Source of the DNA: Cyanophora paradoxa
Lineage: Eukaryota > Glaucocystophyceae > Cyanophorales > Cyanophoraceae
Direction: 5' to 3'
Assembly: GCA_004431415.1 (NCBI GenBank)
Contig: QPMI01000183.1
Coordinates: 107,758 to 171,757 of the forward strand
Length of the DNA: 64,000 nt
The notes under the pieces were generated by a model. That model worked only from the letters and a program-made list of their open reading frames with translations. It had not been told where the DNA came from and did no database searches. Shown here one piece after another: positions 47,361-56,975 of this stretch. Numbering within the stretch: position 1 is the stretch's first letter; each line of letters starts with the position of its first letter. The position numbers and the translations under genes were made by a program.

Positions 47361-47891
47361 CCGGCCCCCCGCCCTTTCTTTCCGTCTGCTTCACGTTTGC
47401 TTCGCTGGGGAGGGGGGTTGTAGAGTGCGTACGGGGCTGGGCTGCACAGGGGGAGCTTCGTTGGTGTTTCTATCTATCTATCTTTGATTTTCGCGGCACC
47501 GCGCCGTGCTATAGCTAGAGCGACAGGAAGCTGTCAACGCCGTAGGACAGGAAGTGTATTCTGTTCTTCTGACTTTCATACATGCAGTGTTCCGCGTATC
47601 CATTCGGATGCATATGCATGCCAGCGGCGGCCAGAGTCATACGGGGGGCTCCTAGGCTACGGAGGAGGCGGGCCGGGGCTGGGGCCGGCGCGGCGGCGGG
47701 CGAGCTCGAGGGCGGCGTCGTAGCGGGGCCGGAGGGGGTGCCAGGGCTGGAGGAAGGCGAAGAGCGGGTTGCCCTTCTCCCGCTCCCGCACCGTCGCCTC
47801 GAGCTGCGGGCTGCTAGCATTAGACGCATTTTAGATGCTAGCGCGTCGCATTTAGATGCATTTAGATGCATTTAAAATACGTTTCCATGCT
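47361..47891. other. Intergenic region between convergent cullin and SFSWAP
   Basis: 531 bp without a supported gene. It holds the microsatellite TCTATCTATCTATCTTT near 47470-47485 and tandem ATTTAGATGC copies at about 47818-47878. The GC-rich part 47640-47810 has open frames on both strands but no recognisable protein. Confidence 0.65.
47818..47878. repeat. Tandem (G)CATTTAGAT repeats
   Basis: Five or six copies of CATTTAGAT-like 10-mers, the last three nearly perfect (GCATTTAGATGCATTTAGAT). ATGCAT palindromes arise at the joints. They sit immediately 3' of the SFSWAP stop codon. Confidence 0.8.
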
Positions 47892-50328
47892 TTATCTTGC
47901 ATTCAGCGCGAACCAGCTCGCGCACGCCGACGCCAGCTTCTCCATCACCTCCTCCCGCTCCCCGCCCGCACCCCCCGCCCCGCCCCCCACGCCCCCCGCC
48001 GCCGCCGCTGGGAAGGGCGCCGATGGGGGCGGGAAGTGGGCCGCGGGGGGCGCGAATGCAGCAGGAGGGGGCGGAAAGGGGGCCGGAGGGGGCGGAAGGG
48101 GCGCGGAAACGGGGGGGAAGGGGCCCGGCACGGGCGGGAAGGGGCCCGAGGCGGGGGGGAAGGGGCCCGAAAAGGGCGGGAAGGGGGCGAGGCCAGGGTG
48201 GTGGAAAGGCCCCGGAGGCGGGTGGCTGTACGGGGGCAGCAGGTGGGGAGGGGGAGGCATCCCGGGCGGCATCCCGGGCGGCAGCATGGGGAGGTGGCCA
48301 GGGGGCCAGCCGTGGGGCGGGGCGGGGGCGGGAGGCGCGGCGGGGGCGCGCTGCCGCTTCGCCTTCTTCGGCTTCGCGGGCTCCGGGGCGGCGAAGAGCG
48401 AGCGCTGCGCGGCGCGGGGCGTCAGGCCGGCCAGCAGCGAGGAGCGCGCGGGCCCGTCTCGCCTGGAAGAGCCGCGGGGCGCCGCTGAGCGCCGCGGCGG
48501 CCGCTTCCAGCGCCCACTCCGACGGCGGCGGCGCCTCGGCCGTCTCGGGCCCCGCCTTCTCCGCCGCCGCCCCCGCTGCCGCCGCCTCCTCTTCGTCCTC
48601 CTCCTCCTCCTCCTCCTCCTCGCCGCCGTCCTCGCCGTAGGCCGAGAGGAGGGCAGTGAGGGCGACGCCGCCCCGCACCGTCCCCGCCGCCGCCCGCGGC
48701 TCCGGCGACGACGGCGAGGCCCGCGCCGCCGGGCTCGCCCTGGCGCCCAAGGCATCCGGAGGGCCGGCGGCGCCGGCCTGGGGCTCGGCTGCCTCGGGAG
48801 ACCGGGGTCCCCCGCGTCCTCCGCACGGGCCGCGGGGCCCGCGGCGGGGGCGTCCCCCGCGGCCCCCGCCGGCTCCGACGGCGCGGCGGGGGCGACCGAG
48901 ACGCCGGGGGCCTCCGAGGAGGAGGATTCGGGGCCGGGGCGGGGCCGGCGCGGGGGTGGAGCCGCTGGGCGCCGAGGGCGGGGCGAGGGAGCGGGCGAAT
49001 CGGAGGGCGTGGTGGAGCGGGTTCGGGGGCAGCTCCTGCGCGGCGAGGCGGAGTCGGCGGGCGGCACGGGGGCGCGCTCGGGGGGCGGGGCGCGGGGACC
49101 TTGGCGCCGGTGGCGGCGTCGAGGAGGAGGGCGAAGTAGGCGTGGAGGGGGCTCTCGGGCCAGAGGAAGGCGAGCCGGCCGCCCCGCTCCTGCTTCGCCC
49201 GCAGCAGCTCCGCCGCCGCCCCCGCGCCCCCGCTCGAGCCCGCCAGGAACTGCGCCGTCCGCTCCATCACCGCCTGCTCCCGCTCGCTCCCGGGCTGCCC
49301 CCGCCCCCGCCCCGCTCAGCCGGCCCCGCCCGGGCTGGCGCTGCGCGTCCACCGGCGCACCAGCTGAATCCCCTCGGGCACCAGGTACGGCACGAACGGC
49401 GGCGGCGCGGCATGCTTCGCCCCCTCGGTCGCCCCCGCGCTGGCCTGCTGAGCCTCTCCCGCTGCGGACCCGCCCTCTTCCTTCGCCGCCGGCGCCGCCT
49501 CCTCGCCCTCGCCGCCGGCGGCGGCGTCGCCGGGGGTGGAGGAGCGGGCGGCGTCGGTCACCCAGGGCGGGGGCGGCTTCTCCGGCGGCCCGGGGGCCTG
49601 CTCCTGCGCCTCCTCGCCCGCCGCGTCGCCATCCTCGTAAGAGAAGCCGATGGCGTGGAAAGCATTCTCGTCTTTCAGCGCGCGTCGCTTCTTCTCAGCC
49701 TCCTCTGCAGTCGGCCGGTCAGCCGGGTCGCAGGACGCCCCGGCCCCTTGATGCTAGGCGCGAGCTGGAAACCAACCCGTGCCGGGTCCAACGATACAGT
49801 CGAGCCCGTCCTTCATGGATTGAGAAGCGAGTGGCGGTGCTCGCTCGAGCCCGACGCGGCTAGATCGGGGCGGGTTGAAGACGCACCGAGCCCCTCGAGT
49901 TCCTCCTGCTCTATTCGTTCGGCCTCCAGCGCCTCGGGGTCGATGTCCCGATACCTTTCCTCGTCGAGCTGCGCCTCCAGCGCCTCCTCCTCGGCGCTCG
50001 GCTTGTACGCGCGGCGCGATTTCATCTTCGCGAACCTGCGCCGCGCGTCAGCGGTGCAACCTGCGCGGCGCGTCTGAGGCGCTGCGCACCCGAGCGAATC
50101 ACTCAGAAGGTTCCTGACGTCGTAGCGGTCGAGCATGAGGTCCTCCTCGCCATTCCAGCGCAGCAGGTGGCGCTCTTCGTGGAGGTACGCGGCAGTCTCG
50201 TCGTCGCGGAAGATGCGCGATCCGTACCCGACGACTTCCAGCGCGAGACTCGCATCCTCCTGCTCGCGCCCCCGCTTGCCAAGCCGCGCAGGCGGGTCGC
50301 GCGGTTCGAACAGGTTTAGGAATGACAT
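47892..50328 (-). CDS. SFSWAP: SFSWAP (suppressor-of-white-apricot) splicing regulator
   Basis: SWAP proteins control alternative splicing, including of their own mRNA, and carry a DRY/EERY N-terminal domain and SURP modules. The start MSFLNLFEPRDPPARLGKRG (codon 50326-50328) leads to LALEVVGYGSRIFRDDETAA, HLLRWNGEEDLMLDRYDVRN and RRAYKPSAEEEALEAQLDEE with RYRDIDPEALEAERIEQEEL. Next come ALKDENAFHAIGFSYEDGDA and PPPFVPYLVPEGIQLVRRWT, the linker before the first SURP. The SURP reads VMERTAQFLAGSSGG, then AKQERGGRLAFLWPESPLHA and YFALLLDAATG. The C-terminus is acidic, then Pro-rich with a GPFPP-type repeat, ending EEVMEKLASACASWFALNAR with the stop at 47892-47894. A second SURP or RS domain is not evident. 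Middle exons (48600-49000) are ambiguous. Confidence 0.85.
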
Positions 50329-50585
50329 CACGGTTCGACTCTCATGGGGCAGATGCGATCTAGATGCCACGGGCGGCTTCAGTCAGACAAACCGGCCAGA
50401 ATCGCGTGTACCCCGCCAACACAAACACCGAAACTCGCCCCGCTAGCTGCCGGCATACCGAGCCCTCGGAGCAGTAGAGCTTTGCATTTGGAAGTCTGTG
50501 AAGAAGGCTAGTCTATCTGGTCTGCGTACGGCGAACTGAGTGCGGCGAACTTCGTCTTGCGGCGTTAGCTAAGCGCTATCCGAGG
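50329..50585. promoter_or_regulatory. Divergent intergenic region SFSWAP / unknown gene
   Basis: 257 bp of moderate GC between opposite start codons. GTACGGCGAACTGAGTGCGGCGAACTT near 50525-50552 contains a short direct repeat (GGCGAACT). A two-way promoter is inferred from position. Confidence 0.4.
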
Positions 50586-51828
50586 ATGGCGGAAGAACCG
50601 GTGAACTTTCTTGCACAACTGATGGGACCTAGCGCGAGCGCCCTCGCCGGCTCTCGAACGTCTTCCGGCATCCTGAAAACTGCGACACTCACGGCAGAGG
50701 AGAGCGCTAGCCGCCGCAGCGGCGCCTCCAGTAGCTCCGATATAATATGTCGCACTGTGGGCGGCACCGACTGTGAGCCATGCGCAGCTCACACCCCAAC
50801 TTGGCTATCGTCTCACTGATGAGCCGCTTATGATCAGATCTCAGCGCCGCGGGAAGGCGGCCAGCTCCAGGCACAGCGGGTGAGCTGATCCAGCACGATA
50901 TCAGTGTATGTAGCTCCTGGGTGGCTGAGAGCGTACGTACAGGCAAGATCCGCCCTGGCTTCAATTCGTCGTTCTGGGACAAGGATGCATCCAAAGGGGG
51001 CCGCGAGCCTCCCTTGGCGATGTTCGAATCCCCCGAGCTTCCTGAATGTCTACACACGACCCATGTTAGCCTAGTAGCACCGCGGCCGCCGGGCCGGGGG
51101 CGCCTCGAGCTGACGCGGCCGGGCAGGGGCCGCAGCGGGCGTACATCCCGCCGCGGGTCAACGCGGTCAAGTCCGTGGCGAAGCCACCGCGGGCTGGCGG
51201 GGCGGGGAACCCCATCGAGTGGGATCCCAAGGTCCAGCAGCGCCTCCAGGAGCAGCGCGACAGGGAGAAGGAGCAGAGGCGCGCCCCCGCCCCGCCCCCG
51301 GCCCCGCCCGCCCCTCGCGCCGCCGACGATCGCCTCCCCCAGCCGCGCCGTCACGGATGCCCTCTACCTGGTGCGCGGCCGCCCCCGGGCCAAGCTGGCC
51401 CCCGCCGGCGGCCTGACGCGGGGCCGGCGCAGGGGCGGGCGTCGCGGCCCCTGCCGGAGCGGGACGTGCTCTACAGCCGGCCGCGGGCGCCGCTGCGGGA
51501 CGCGCTGCCCGAGGCCGGCCAGAGCTGGTGGTACCGCCAGCAGCACCGCCACGACTCCCTGGCCACGCAGTCCCGCGTGCCCCTCCCCGCCGGCCACGCC
51601 GAGTGGGTCTCCAGGGGGGGCCCCACATGTGCGCTCCGGGCCCCCGGCCGCCGGGCCGCCTTCGCCGCTCTCGCCGCCCGGCTCTGACCCGCGCCCCCCG
51701 CAGACCTGCACAGCGCACCCCGGGGCGGCGGCGCGAGCGGCGGGGCGTCGCCGGCGGTCGTCAGCGAGTTCCTCGAGCGGCGGGCCGCCTACGAGAGGAA
51801 CAAGGCGGGCCCCTCCCCAATTTCCTAG
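50586..51828 (+). CDS. Uncharacterised protein
   Basis: Not recognised. The likely start is MAEEPVNFLAQLMGPSASAL (codon 50586-50588). After one or more introns come SVRTGKIRPGFNSSFWDKDA, then AYIPPRVNAVKSVAKPPRAG followed by NPIEWDPKVQQRLQEQRDRE and KEQRR, then DALYLVRGRPRAKLAPAG, RPLPERDVLYSRPRAPLRDA, LPEAGQSWWYRQQHRHDSLA, TQSRVPLPAGHAEWVSRGGP and VSEFLERRAAYERNKAGPSP, with a stop at 51826-51828. Gaps between blocks carry GT...AG borders. The composition (short, charged, W- and P-containing, no domain) resembles small axoneme- or splicing-associated proteins, but I cannot choose. The path between 50710 and 50930 is uncertain. Confidence 0.55.
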
Positions 51829-52056
51829 CCGCCCGCCCTCCCGCCCGGGCCCCGCCGTACTTGCATCCCGTGGCCACATTTACAGACGGGCGCGCGCCGG
51901 CGGCTATTTACAGTTGCGGGCCGCGAGCCCCGCCACAAGGGCTGGGCGATCGGGCGGGGAGGGCTCGGGGCTCTCGTCCCCGCGAGAGGCCTCGTGGCAA
52001 AGCAGAGCGGTCCCCGCCCAGCGAGCCCTCGCTAGCAAGGCCGGCTCGGTGCCCCC

Positions 52057-54271
52057 TCACACCGCTGAGCAGCCGCAGGCCGCGACGATGCCGTTCGAGC
52101 ACGTGCACACGGGCTGCGCAGGCACCTCAGAGGGGCGGGGAGAGGCTGCGGCAGGAATGGAGGCGGGGCGGGCCTTGAGAGAGGCTGCGCAGCAGCGGTC
52201 GCAGCGGTCGCCGCCGCACGCCGCCGTGCAGCCTGCGCGCCCCCGCCGCCGCCCTCGGCGCCCGGCAGAGAGCCGGCGGGGCGGGGGGCGCACAGGAGAA
52301 CTCCTCGGCGGCGGGGAGGGGCGGCCCGGCGAGGCGGGCGCGGCAGTCGAGGACGCGCTTGCTGATCTCCAGCACCTCGCACGCCCCCGCGGGGCGTTGT
52401 GCCGCCGCTCCTCTGCTCCGCTTTCAGCGCGCGACACGGAGGGGCGGAAGGGCGGCGGGGCACCGCGGTGCTCCCCGCGGTCGTGGCGGCCGCGCTCGTG
52501 GTGGCAGCGGCGGTGGCGCCCGTGATGGCGCCGGTGCCCTGCGCGTGCCCTCGCCTCAGGTGCGCGCCCCGCCGCGCCCGGGGCCCCGTCGTGGGCCTGT
52601 CCTACCCTCGCTGTGGCGGCGGTGCACCCCGTGCCCGCCGCGCTCCTCCCGGCCGCGAGTGACGTCAGCGTCCTCTGCCGGCGGCGCTCAGCCGCTGAGC
52701 GGCCACGGAAAGGGCGGGGGCGAGGGCGAGAAGGGGGGGAAGCACCGTCGGCGTCGTCGGCGGCGTTGCAGTCCATCTGGCCGGAGATCACCTCGAGCAG
52801 GCTGCAGATCTCGTCCACCCGGTCCTGCCCGCCCCGGCGCGGACCGGTCAGGAGCCCTCCAGCGGCCTGCCGCGCGGGGGACCGGGGCGGGCACCGTGCG
52901 GACGGTCTCGCGGACGACGGGAAGGGTGAGCTCGCGCGCGCTGCAGTCTGCCACCGTGTCGACCTGCGGGAAAGACGGGACTCGAACCCGCGGCTAATGG
53001 CGTGACAGACCACTACTCTAACCATGTCAAGCGTGTTGCAGAGCTGCTCGTGCGCGAGCCGCTCCCCGCGCGTGCCGCACTCGAGGAACCAGAGGATCTT
53101 GACGGCCTCGCACAGCTTCTTGTGCTGGTCGGGGTCCATGTCGGGCGCAATCGGCTCGGCCTCGGCGGGAATCGCCGGCTCCGGAACCGCGGCCATGGCC
53201 AGCTGCAGCGCCTGACGGCGCGCGTTGCACGAGAGAACGTCCTCGGCCATCGTAAGCGCCTTGCACGCGTGAGGGTGGCCTGCGCATCGTGCGGGCAGCG
53301 GAGCTCGAGCGGCATGGCCGGGAGGGAGATCTGATACCTTCATGGCGAGTCCCGCACTGCATGGTGTCGCGCAGCGTGTCGAAGAGCGCGCACACAGCGT
53401 CGAGGCGGTCCTGCGAGGCGAGTGAGCACCGAAGCTCGACGCGCGCCGCCGCGGCGCCCGCAGATGCTGTTATCAATGTGCACATCCTGCAGCTCAGCCT
53501 CGGACTGCGTCGGGGCGATGTCGCGCTGGAGGCCGCAGTTGATGACGTCGTCAATCATGTCGAGCGTTTCGCAAGTCCTGTTGAGCGATCAGACGCCGCC
53601 CGCGACCGCGCTCGCAGAGAAGAAACTTCGCACCGAGGATGGCCGTGACGACGTTCACGAGTCCCGCACATGAGGTCCCAAATGACGCGCCTGTGGCGCG
53701 CGTCCATCGTGCACGTGTTATCAATGTGCGTCCATTAATTGCAAGTGCACGTGTTGCGAGTCGGGGTGCGTACATCGACATGCAGACTTCGTGCAGCTTG
53801 TCTCCCTGCGCGTACGTCATGTAATCAGAGTCTCCGCATGCAATTTGAAACGACGCGGCGGAAGGCGAAATTGCGGATTCTCGAACAGCCAGACGGACCG
53901 CGAGCGCCGGAGCCGCCGGAGCCTCTCCCTGGCGACACATAACAAATGTCAGGCATCGGAGATAGATGGCACCCGCGCGCACTCGCGCGCGCTCAATGCC
54001 GCGCGCGTTCTCCGCCGCGACGCACATTGGCTGCGGCCTCCAGGGCGGCGGGGGGGATGTTAAGACTGCCGCGCGAAGCGCCGGAGAGAACGGCCCTGGC
54101 CGCTTCGGCAGCGAAAAGCGCGAAGGATTCAGCCTGTACGCGCGCGGCGATCCGCTCAATCTCGCTCGCATCGTTGGCGCCGTTTGCTGCCGGGGGGCGC
54201 TCCGCGCTAGAGAGCACGAAGAGCCCAAAGACGAGCGTGAGAACGAGCCCGCCGGCCTTCTTCGAATTCAT
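52057..54271 (-). CDS. Secreted cysteine-repeat protein (C-x11-C repeats)
   Basis: Not recognised. The N-terminus MNSKKAGGLVLTLVFGLFVL SSA (codon 54269-54271) is a classic signal peptide. The mature chain carries a short helical unit with two cysteines eleven residues apart, repeated at least six times: CETLDMIDDVINC, CALFDTLRDTMQC, CKALTMAEDVLSC, CNTLDMVDTVADC, CSLLEVISGQMDC, CEVLEISKRVLDC, plus a variant with ten residues, CEAVKILWFLEC. After the last unit a 61-nt intron leads to a Cys-rich tail (ACGGDRCDRCCAASL, then PVCTCSNGIVAACGCSAV) with the stop at 52057-52059. The pattern suggests disulphide-stapled helical hairpins outside the cytosol. One intron is tRNA-derived (52964-53022). Divergent from the V-ATPase gene with 99 bp between starts. 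Function unknown; exons 53560-53700 uncertain. Confidence 0.7.
52964..53022 (-). other. Intron that is a 3' fragment of a bacterial/organelle-type tRNA-Asp(GUC)
   Basis: The intron runs from GT at 53022 to AG at 52964 (59 nt) and joins CNTLDM to VDTVADC in frame. Read along the gene it contains the D-loop end GTTAGAGTA, an anticodon arm GTGGT-CTGTCAC-GCCAT with anticodon GTC, a five-base variable loop, a T arm GCGGG-TTCGAGT-CCCGT and a 3' acceptor strand CTTTCCC plus discriminator G. The 5' acceptor strand and most of the D arm are absent, so it cannot be a working tRNA gene. The T arm and anticodon loop match bacterial-type rather than eukaryotic cytosolic tRNA-Asp. Confidence 0.8.
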
Positions 54272-54370
54272 CCCGCCTGTGAATGGCAGTACCCAGTCCC
54301 ACAGACTGAGCCGTACCCGGGTCGGGCGAGCAAACTTGCGCCTAGTCCGCCTAGGGCGAGTAGTCTAGGC
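54272..54370. promoter_or_regulatory. Divergent intergenic region secreted protein / V-ATPase c''
   Basis: Only 99 bp separate the opposite start codons, the shortest such gap in the window. A two-way promoter is inferred from position. Confidence 0.45.
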
Positions 54371-55207
54371 ATGGCGAAGGTCCTCACAGGCATCGGCCTC
54401 GCGTCGGCCGTGATTTTTGGGCTAGCGATCCTATGCGCCGTCGACCCTCGGAACAGCCCACGCGCGAAGGCTGGTGTGCCCGAGTGGTACTCGTTCGCGG
54501 TGTACGATGACATCCTCTCCAACATCCCACCCCACGCGTTTGCGGCGGTCGGCGTCGGCTTGTCCATCGGCCTTTCCGTGCTGGGCGCTGCGTGGTGCGC
54601 CTTCTCTCTTCGCAGCTTGTGTTGTTTCGGTTCCCCGATCGTGCCCGCATCGTCGCTTAGGGGCATCTTCATCACGGGGTCGTCGCTCGTGGGTGCGGCC
54701 ATCAAGGCGCCCCGCATCAAATCCAAGAACCTCGTCAGGTTCGCCATCAGTGGACAATGGCTCCTTGCCCCCTTGCCCCTCCGTCGCCTCCTCAACCCTC
54801 GCGCTCAGCATCATCTTCTGCGAGGCCGTGGCCATCTACGGTGTCATTCTCGCCATCATCCTGCAGACGAAGATGGAGGAGAAGGACGCGGCGGTGTCTC
54901 TGCGCAAGGCCTTCTTCTCGGGCTACTCCATGTTCGCTGCGGGGTTGACCGTCGGCTTCGGCAATCTCTTCTGCGGGTCTGCCGCCTTGCCCCGCCGGCG
55001 TTTGATGCGGCGCCTCGAAGCTAAATCGTCCTTCCAACGCGCAGCGTCTGCGTCGGCATCGCTGGCAGTGGCTGCGCCCTCGCCGATGCGCAGAACGCGA
55101 CTCTCTTCGTGAAGATCCTGGTTATTGAGATCTTCGGCAGTGCATTGGGCCTGTTCGGAGTCATCGTAGGTATCATTATTAGTGCGAAGGCTTCTTTTGC
55201 AGCATAG
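54371..55207 (+). CDS. VMA16: V-type H+-ATPase 21-kDa proteolipid subunit c''
   Basis: The c'' subunit is one of the rotor-ring proteolipids of the membrane V0 sector that pumps protons into vacuoles. The start is [20 protein letters not shown] (codon 54371-54373), the extra N-terminal helix of c''. Next are [31 protein letters not shown], a 65-nt intron, [40 protein letters not shown] with the proton-carrying glutamate in [49 protein letters not shown] and a last helix [20 protein letters not shown]. The stop is at 55205-55207. Three or four introns. Four to five hydrophobic helices and the order of motifs match the family fully. Confidence 0.95.
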
Positions 55208-55577
55208 CTACCACGGAGGGTACTTCCTCGCCTCCTCGACCCTTCCACCAATCTCCCTCGTATCCTCCGCATCCACTTGCCCGCCAACTACCTCATGTTT
55301 CCTTCTCCATGTTTTTCAATGACGTTGCGATTGCCTGAGGCGGCGCGTGAGAGCAGGCTGACTCGCTATAGATCCGAGATCATCCGACCCTTGTCTGTCT
55401 GTCTGTACGCAATCGCAGAGCTTAGCTATAGGTCGGCCGAAGCTCGACCGATTGCCGCGCTTGGGCTGGAAGAGGTGATGCAATGCATGCGCAGGTCAGA
55501 TTTGATCGCAGCGGCTTTTTTTTCGCACAGCTAGACCACGTACTACACGCGATGCGCAATCGGTGCAGACGAGCGGC
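55208..55577. other. Intergenic region upstream of ADAT3
   Basis: 370 bp of moderate GC between two genes on the same strand. It must carry the VMA16 3' end and the ADAT3 promoter. Nothing specific is visible apart from GTCTGTCTGTCTG near 55394 and ATGCAATGCATGC near 55478. Confidence 0.5.
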
Positions 55578-56975
55578 ATGACGACTTGCGAGTCCGCGGA
55601 GAGCATACGGCGCAGCCTGCGGCGGGTCGGCGGCGAAATCCGCATCCCGGAGCTCGTCCTCGGTGCGCCTCGAGCGCTATGCGTCTGGCACTGGGAGTGA
55701 AGCTGCCGCTCTGCAGAAGATGTCTATGTCGTGTCCGTGCCCGCGCAGATGGCCAACAACCTCCTGCGGTGCGCTCGCACCCACGGCTCGAGCCTCGATC
55801 TCACGCCCCGATCAGGTTGCTCACGAATGCCGCGCCGATGCTCGAACTCATTCACCTCAAGCGCATCTGGAGCGCTGCGGCCGAAAAGAGTCCGCGCCTG
55901 GATCGAGCGCGGAGGCTGCTGTAAGACTCCGCGGCTTACAGTCCGGCGCAGGCAAGAGCAAGACAGTCCGCTTCCTGCTCTGCTACCTGGAGCAGTGGGC
56001 GGAGCTGAAGGGCGGGCCCGTGGGCGCGGCGCTGGGCGGGATCGAGCCGACGGTGCTGGGCGTGCCCAAGTATCCGCCCGCGACCCCGCAGCAGTACCAG
56101 GACTTCAGCGCGTGCGCCCTCCCCGCGACCCAATCACTCGCGCGCCGCCGCGCCGGCCGAGCGCGCGGCAAACTGGCGGGCGGGGCAGCATCTGGCCGTG
56201 CAAGGGCCTGAAGAAGGAGGAGAACCTGGAGCTGCAGACGAGCGAGGCGACGACGGCGGCGATCCCCGACGAGGAGCTCCTGCGCATGGCCTCCTACATG
56301 CGCCGCGCCGCCGCCCTCGCCGCCGCCGCCGGCACCGTGCGCCCCCGCCCCGCCCCGCCCCGCCCGCCGCGGGCCGGCCGCGAGCGGCGGGGGCGCAGGG
56401 CGCGGCGGGGGTCGTCGTCGTCGACCCGGCGACGGGGGAGGTGCTGGGCGAGGGGGCGGACGCGCCGGGCACGGGCGGCTGCGGCATGGCGCCGAACTCC
56501 GCGGCGTGCGGGGCGCCGCTGGGGCACGCCTTCATGCGCGCCATCGGGGCGGTCGCGGAGTGGAACCTGCGGGCCTTCCCCGACGAGGCGGGGGCGGGGG
56601 CGGAGGGGCAGGTGGCGGCTCCCCTGCAGCGGAAGCGCAAGGAGCCTGACGCGAGGCGGCAGTCCGACGGGCCGGACCGCGACCGGCCCTACCTCTGCAC
56701 GGGCTACCACGTCTACGCCACCCTCGAGCCCTGCCTCATGCCCGCCCCCCCGCCCGCCGCGCACCGCCCCCGGCTGCCGGCGCCGGCGGCTGACGGGGGG
56801 GCGGGCGGGCAGGTGCGCGATGGCGTGCGTGCACTCGCGGGTGGCGCGGGTGGCGTACCGCGAGGGCAACGGGGCGCTGGGGGCGCTGGGGAGCGCCTAC
56901 GCGCTGCAGACGATCCGCTCCCTCAACCACCGCTTCGACGTCTTCGCCGGCCTCCTCCAGGACCCGGAGGGGTAG
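55578..56975 (+). CDS. ADAT3: tRNA-specific adenosine deaminase subunit ADAT3 (Tad3)
   Basis: ADAT3 is the non-catalytic partner of ADAT2 in the enzyme that makes inosine at tRNA position 34. Exon 1 is MTTCESAESIRRSLRRVGGE (codon 55578-55580) and IRIPELVL, spliced to EDVYVVSVPAQMANNLLR and then LIHLKRIWSAAAEK. A 62-nt intron joins that to SKTVRFLLCYLEQWAEL. VLGVPKYPPATPQQYQDFSA and WPCKGLKKEENLEL match the ADAT3 N-terminal domain. The deaminase fold has LGHAFMRAIGAVAEWN, where the catalytic glutamate of active deaminases is absent as in other ADAT3 proteins. The zinc-site part reads YATLEPCLM joined to ACVHSRVARVAYREG, then TIRSLNHRFDVFAGLLQD. The stop is at 56973-56975. Introns are of the GC-rich kind. 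Confidence 0.9.

Larger units (their letters stand above)
38941..49700. other. GC-rich block (IQ/TPR gene, cullin, most of SFSWAP)
   Basis: Exons here use almost only G- or C-ending codons and introns are 75-90% G+C by eye. The moderate-GC gap at 43607-44134 and the gap at 47361-47891 interrupt it. Introns show a C-rich first half and G-rich second half, for example 45497-45557 and 45666-45740. SFSWAP leaves the block at its 5' exons. Confidence 0.7.

Noticed and set aside
47892-49352. Alternative single long antisense-like frame through the GC-rich SFSWAP body as a separate gene
   Set aside because: Its last part is the real SFSWAP tail, but upstream it runs through introns and out-of-frame exon sequence; the SURP domain lies in another frame joined by splicing.
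52964-53040. Intact nuclear tRNA-Asp gene
   Set aside because: The 5' acceptor strand that should pair with CTTTCCC is missing upstream, where the sequence codes for CNTLDM instead. The fragment is an intron, not a tRNA gene.
55910-55945. A 21-nt mini-intron (gtaagactcc...ttacag) in ADAT3
   Set aside because: Removing it breaks the frame. A 62-nt intron from a donor in the codon after AEK to the acceptor just before GCAAGAGCAAG restores the ADAT3 frame.
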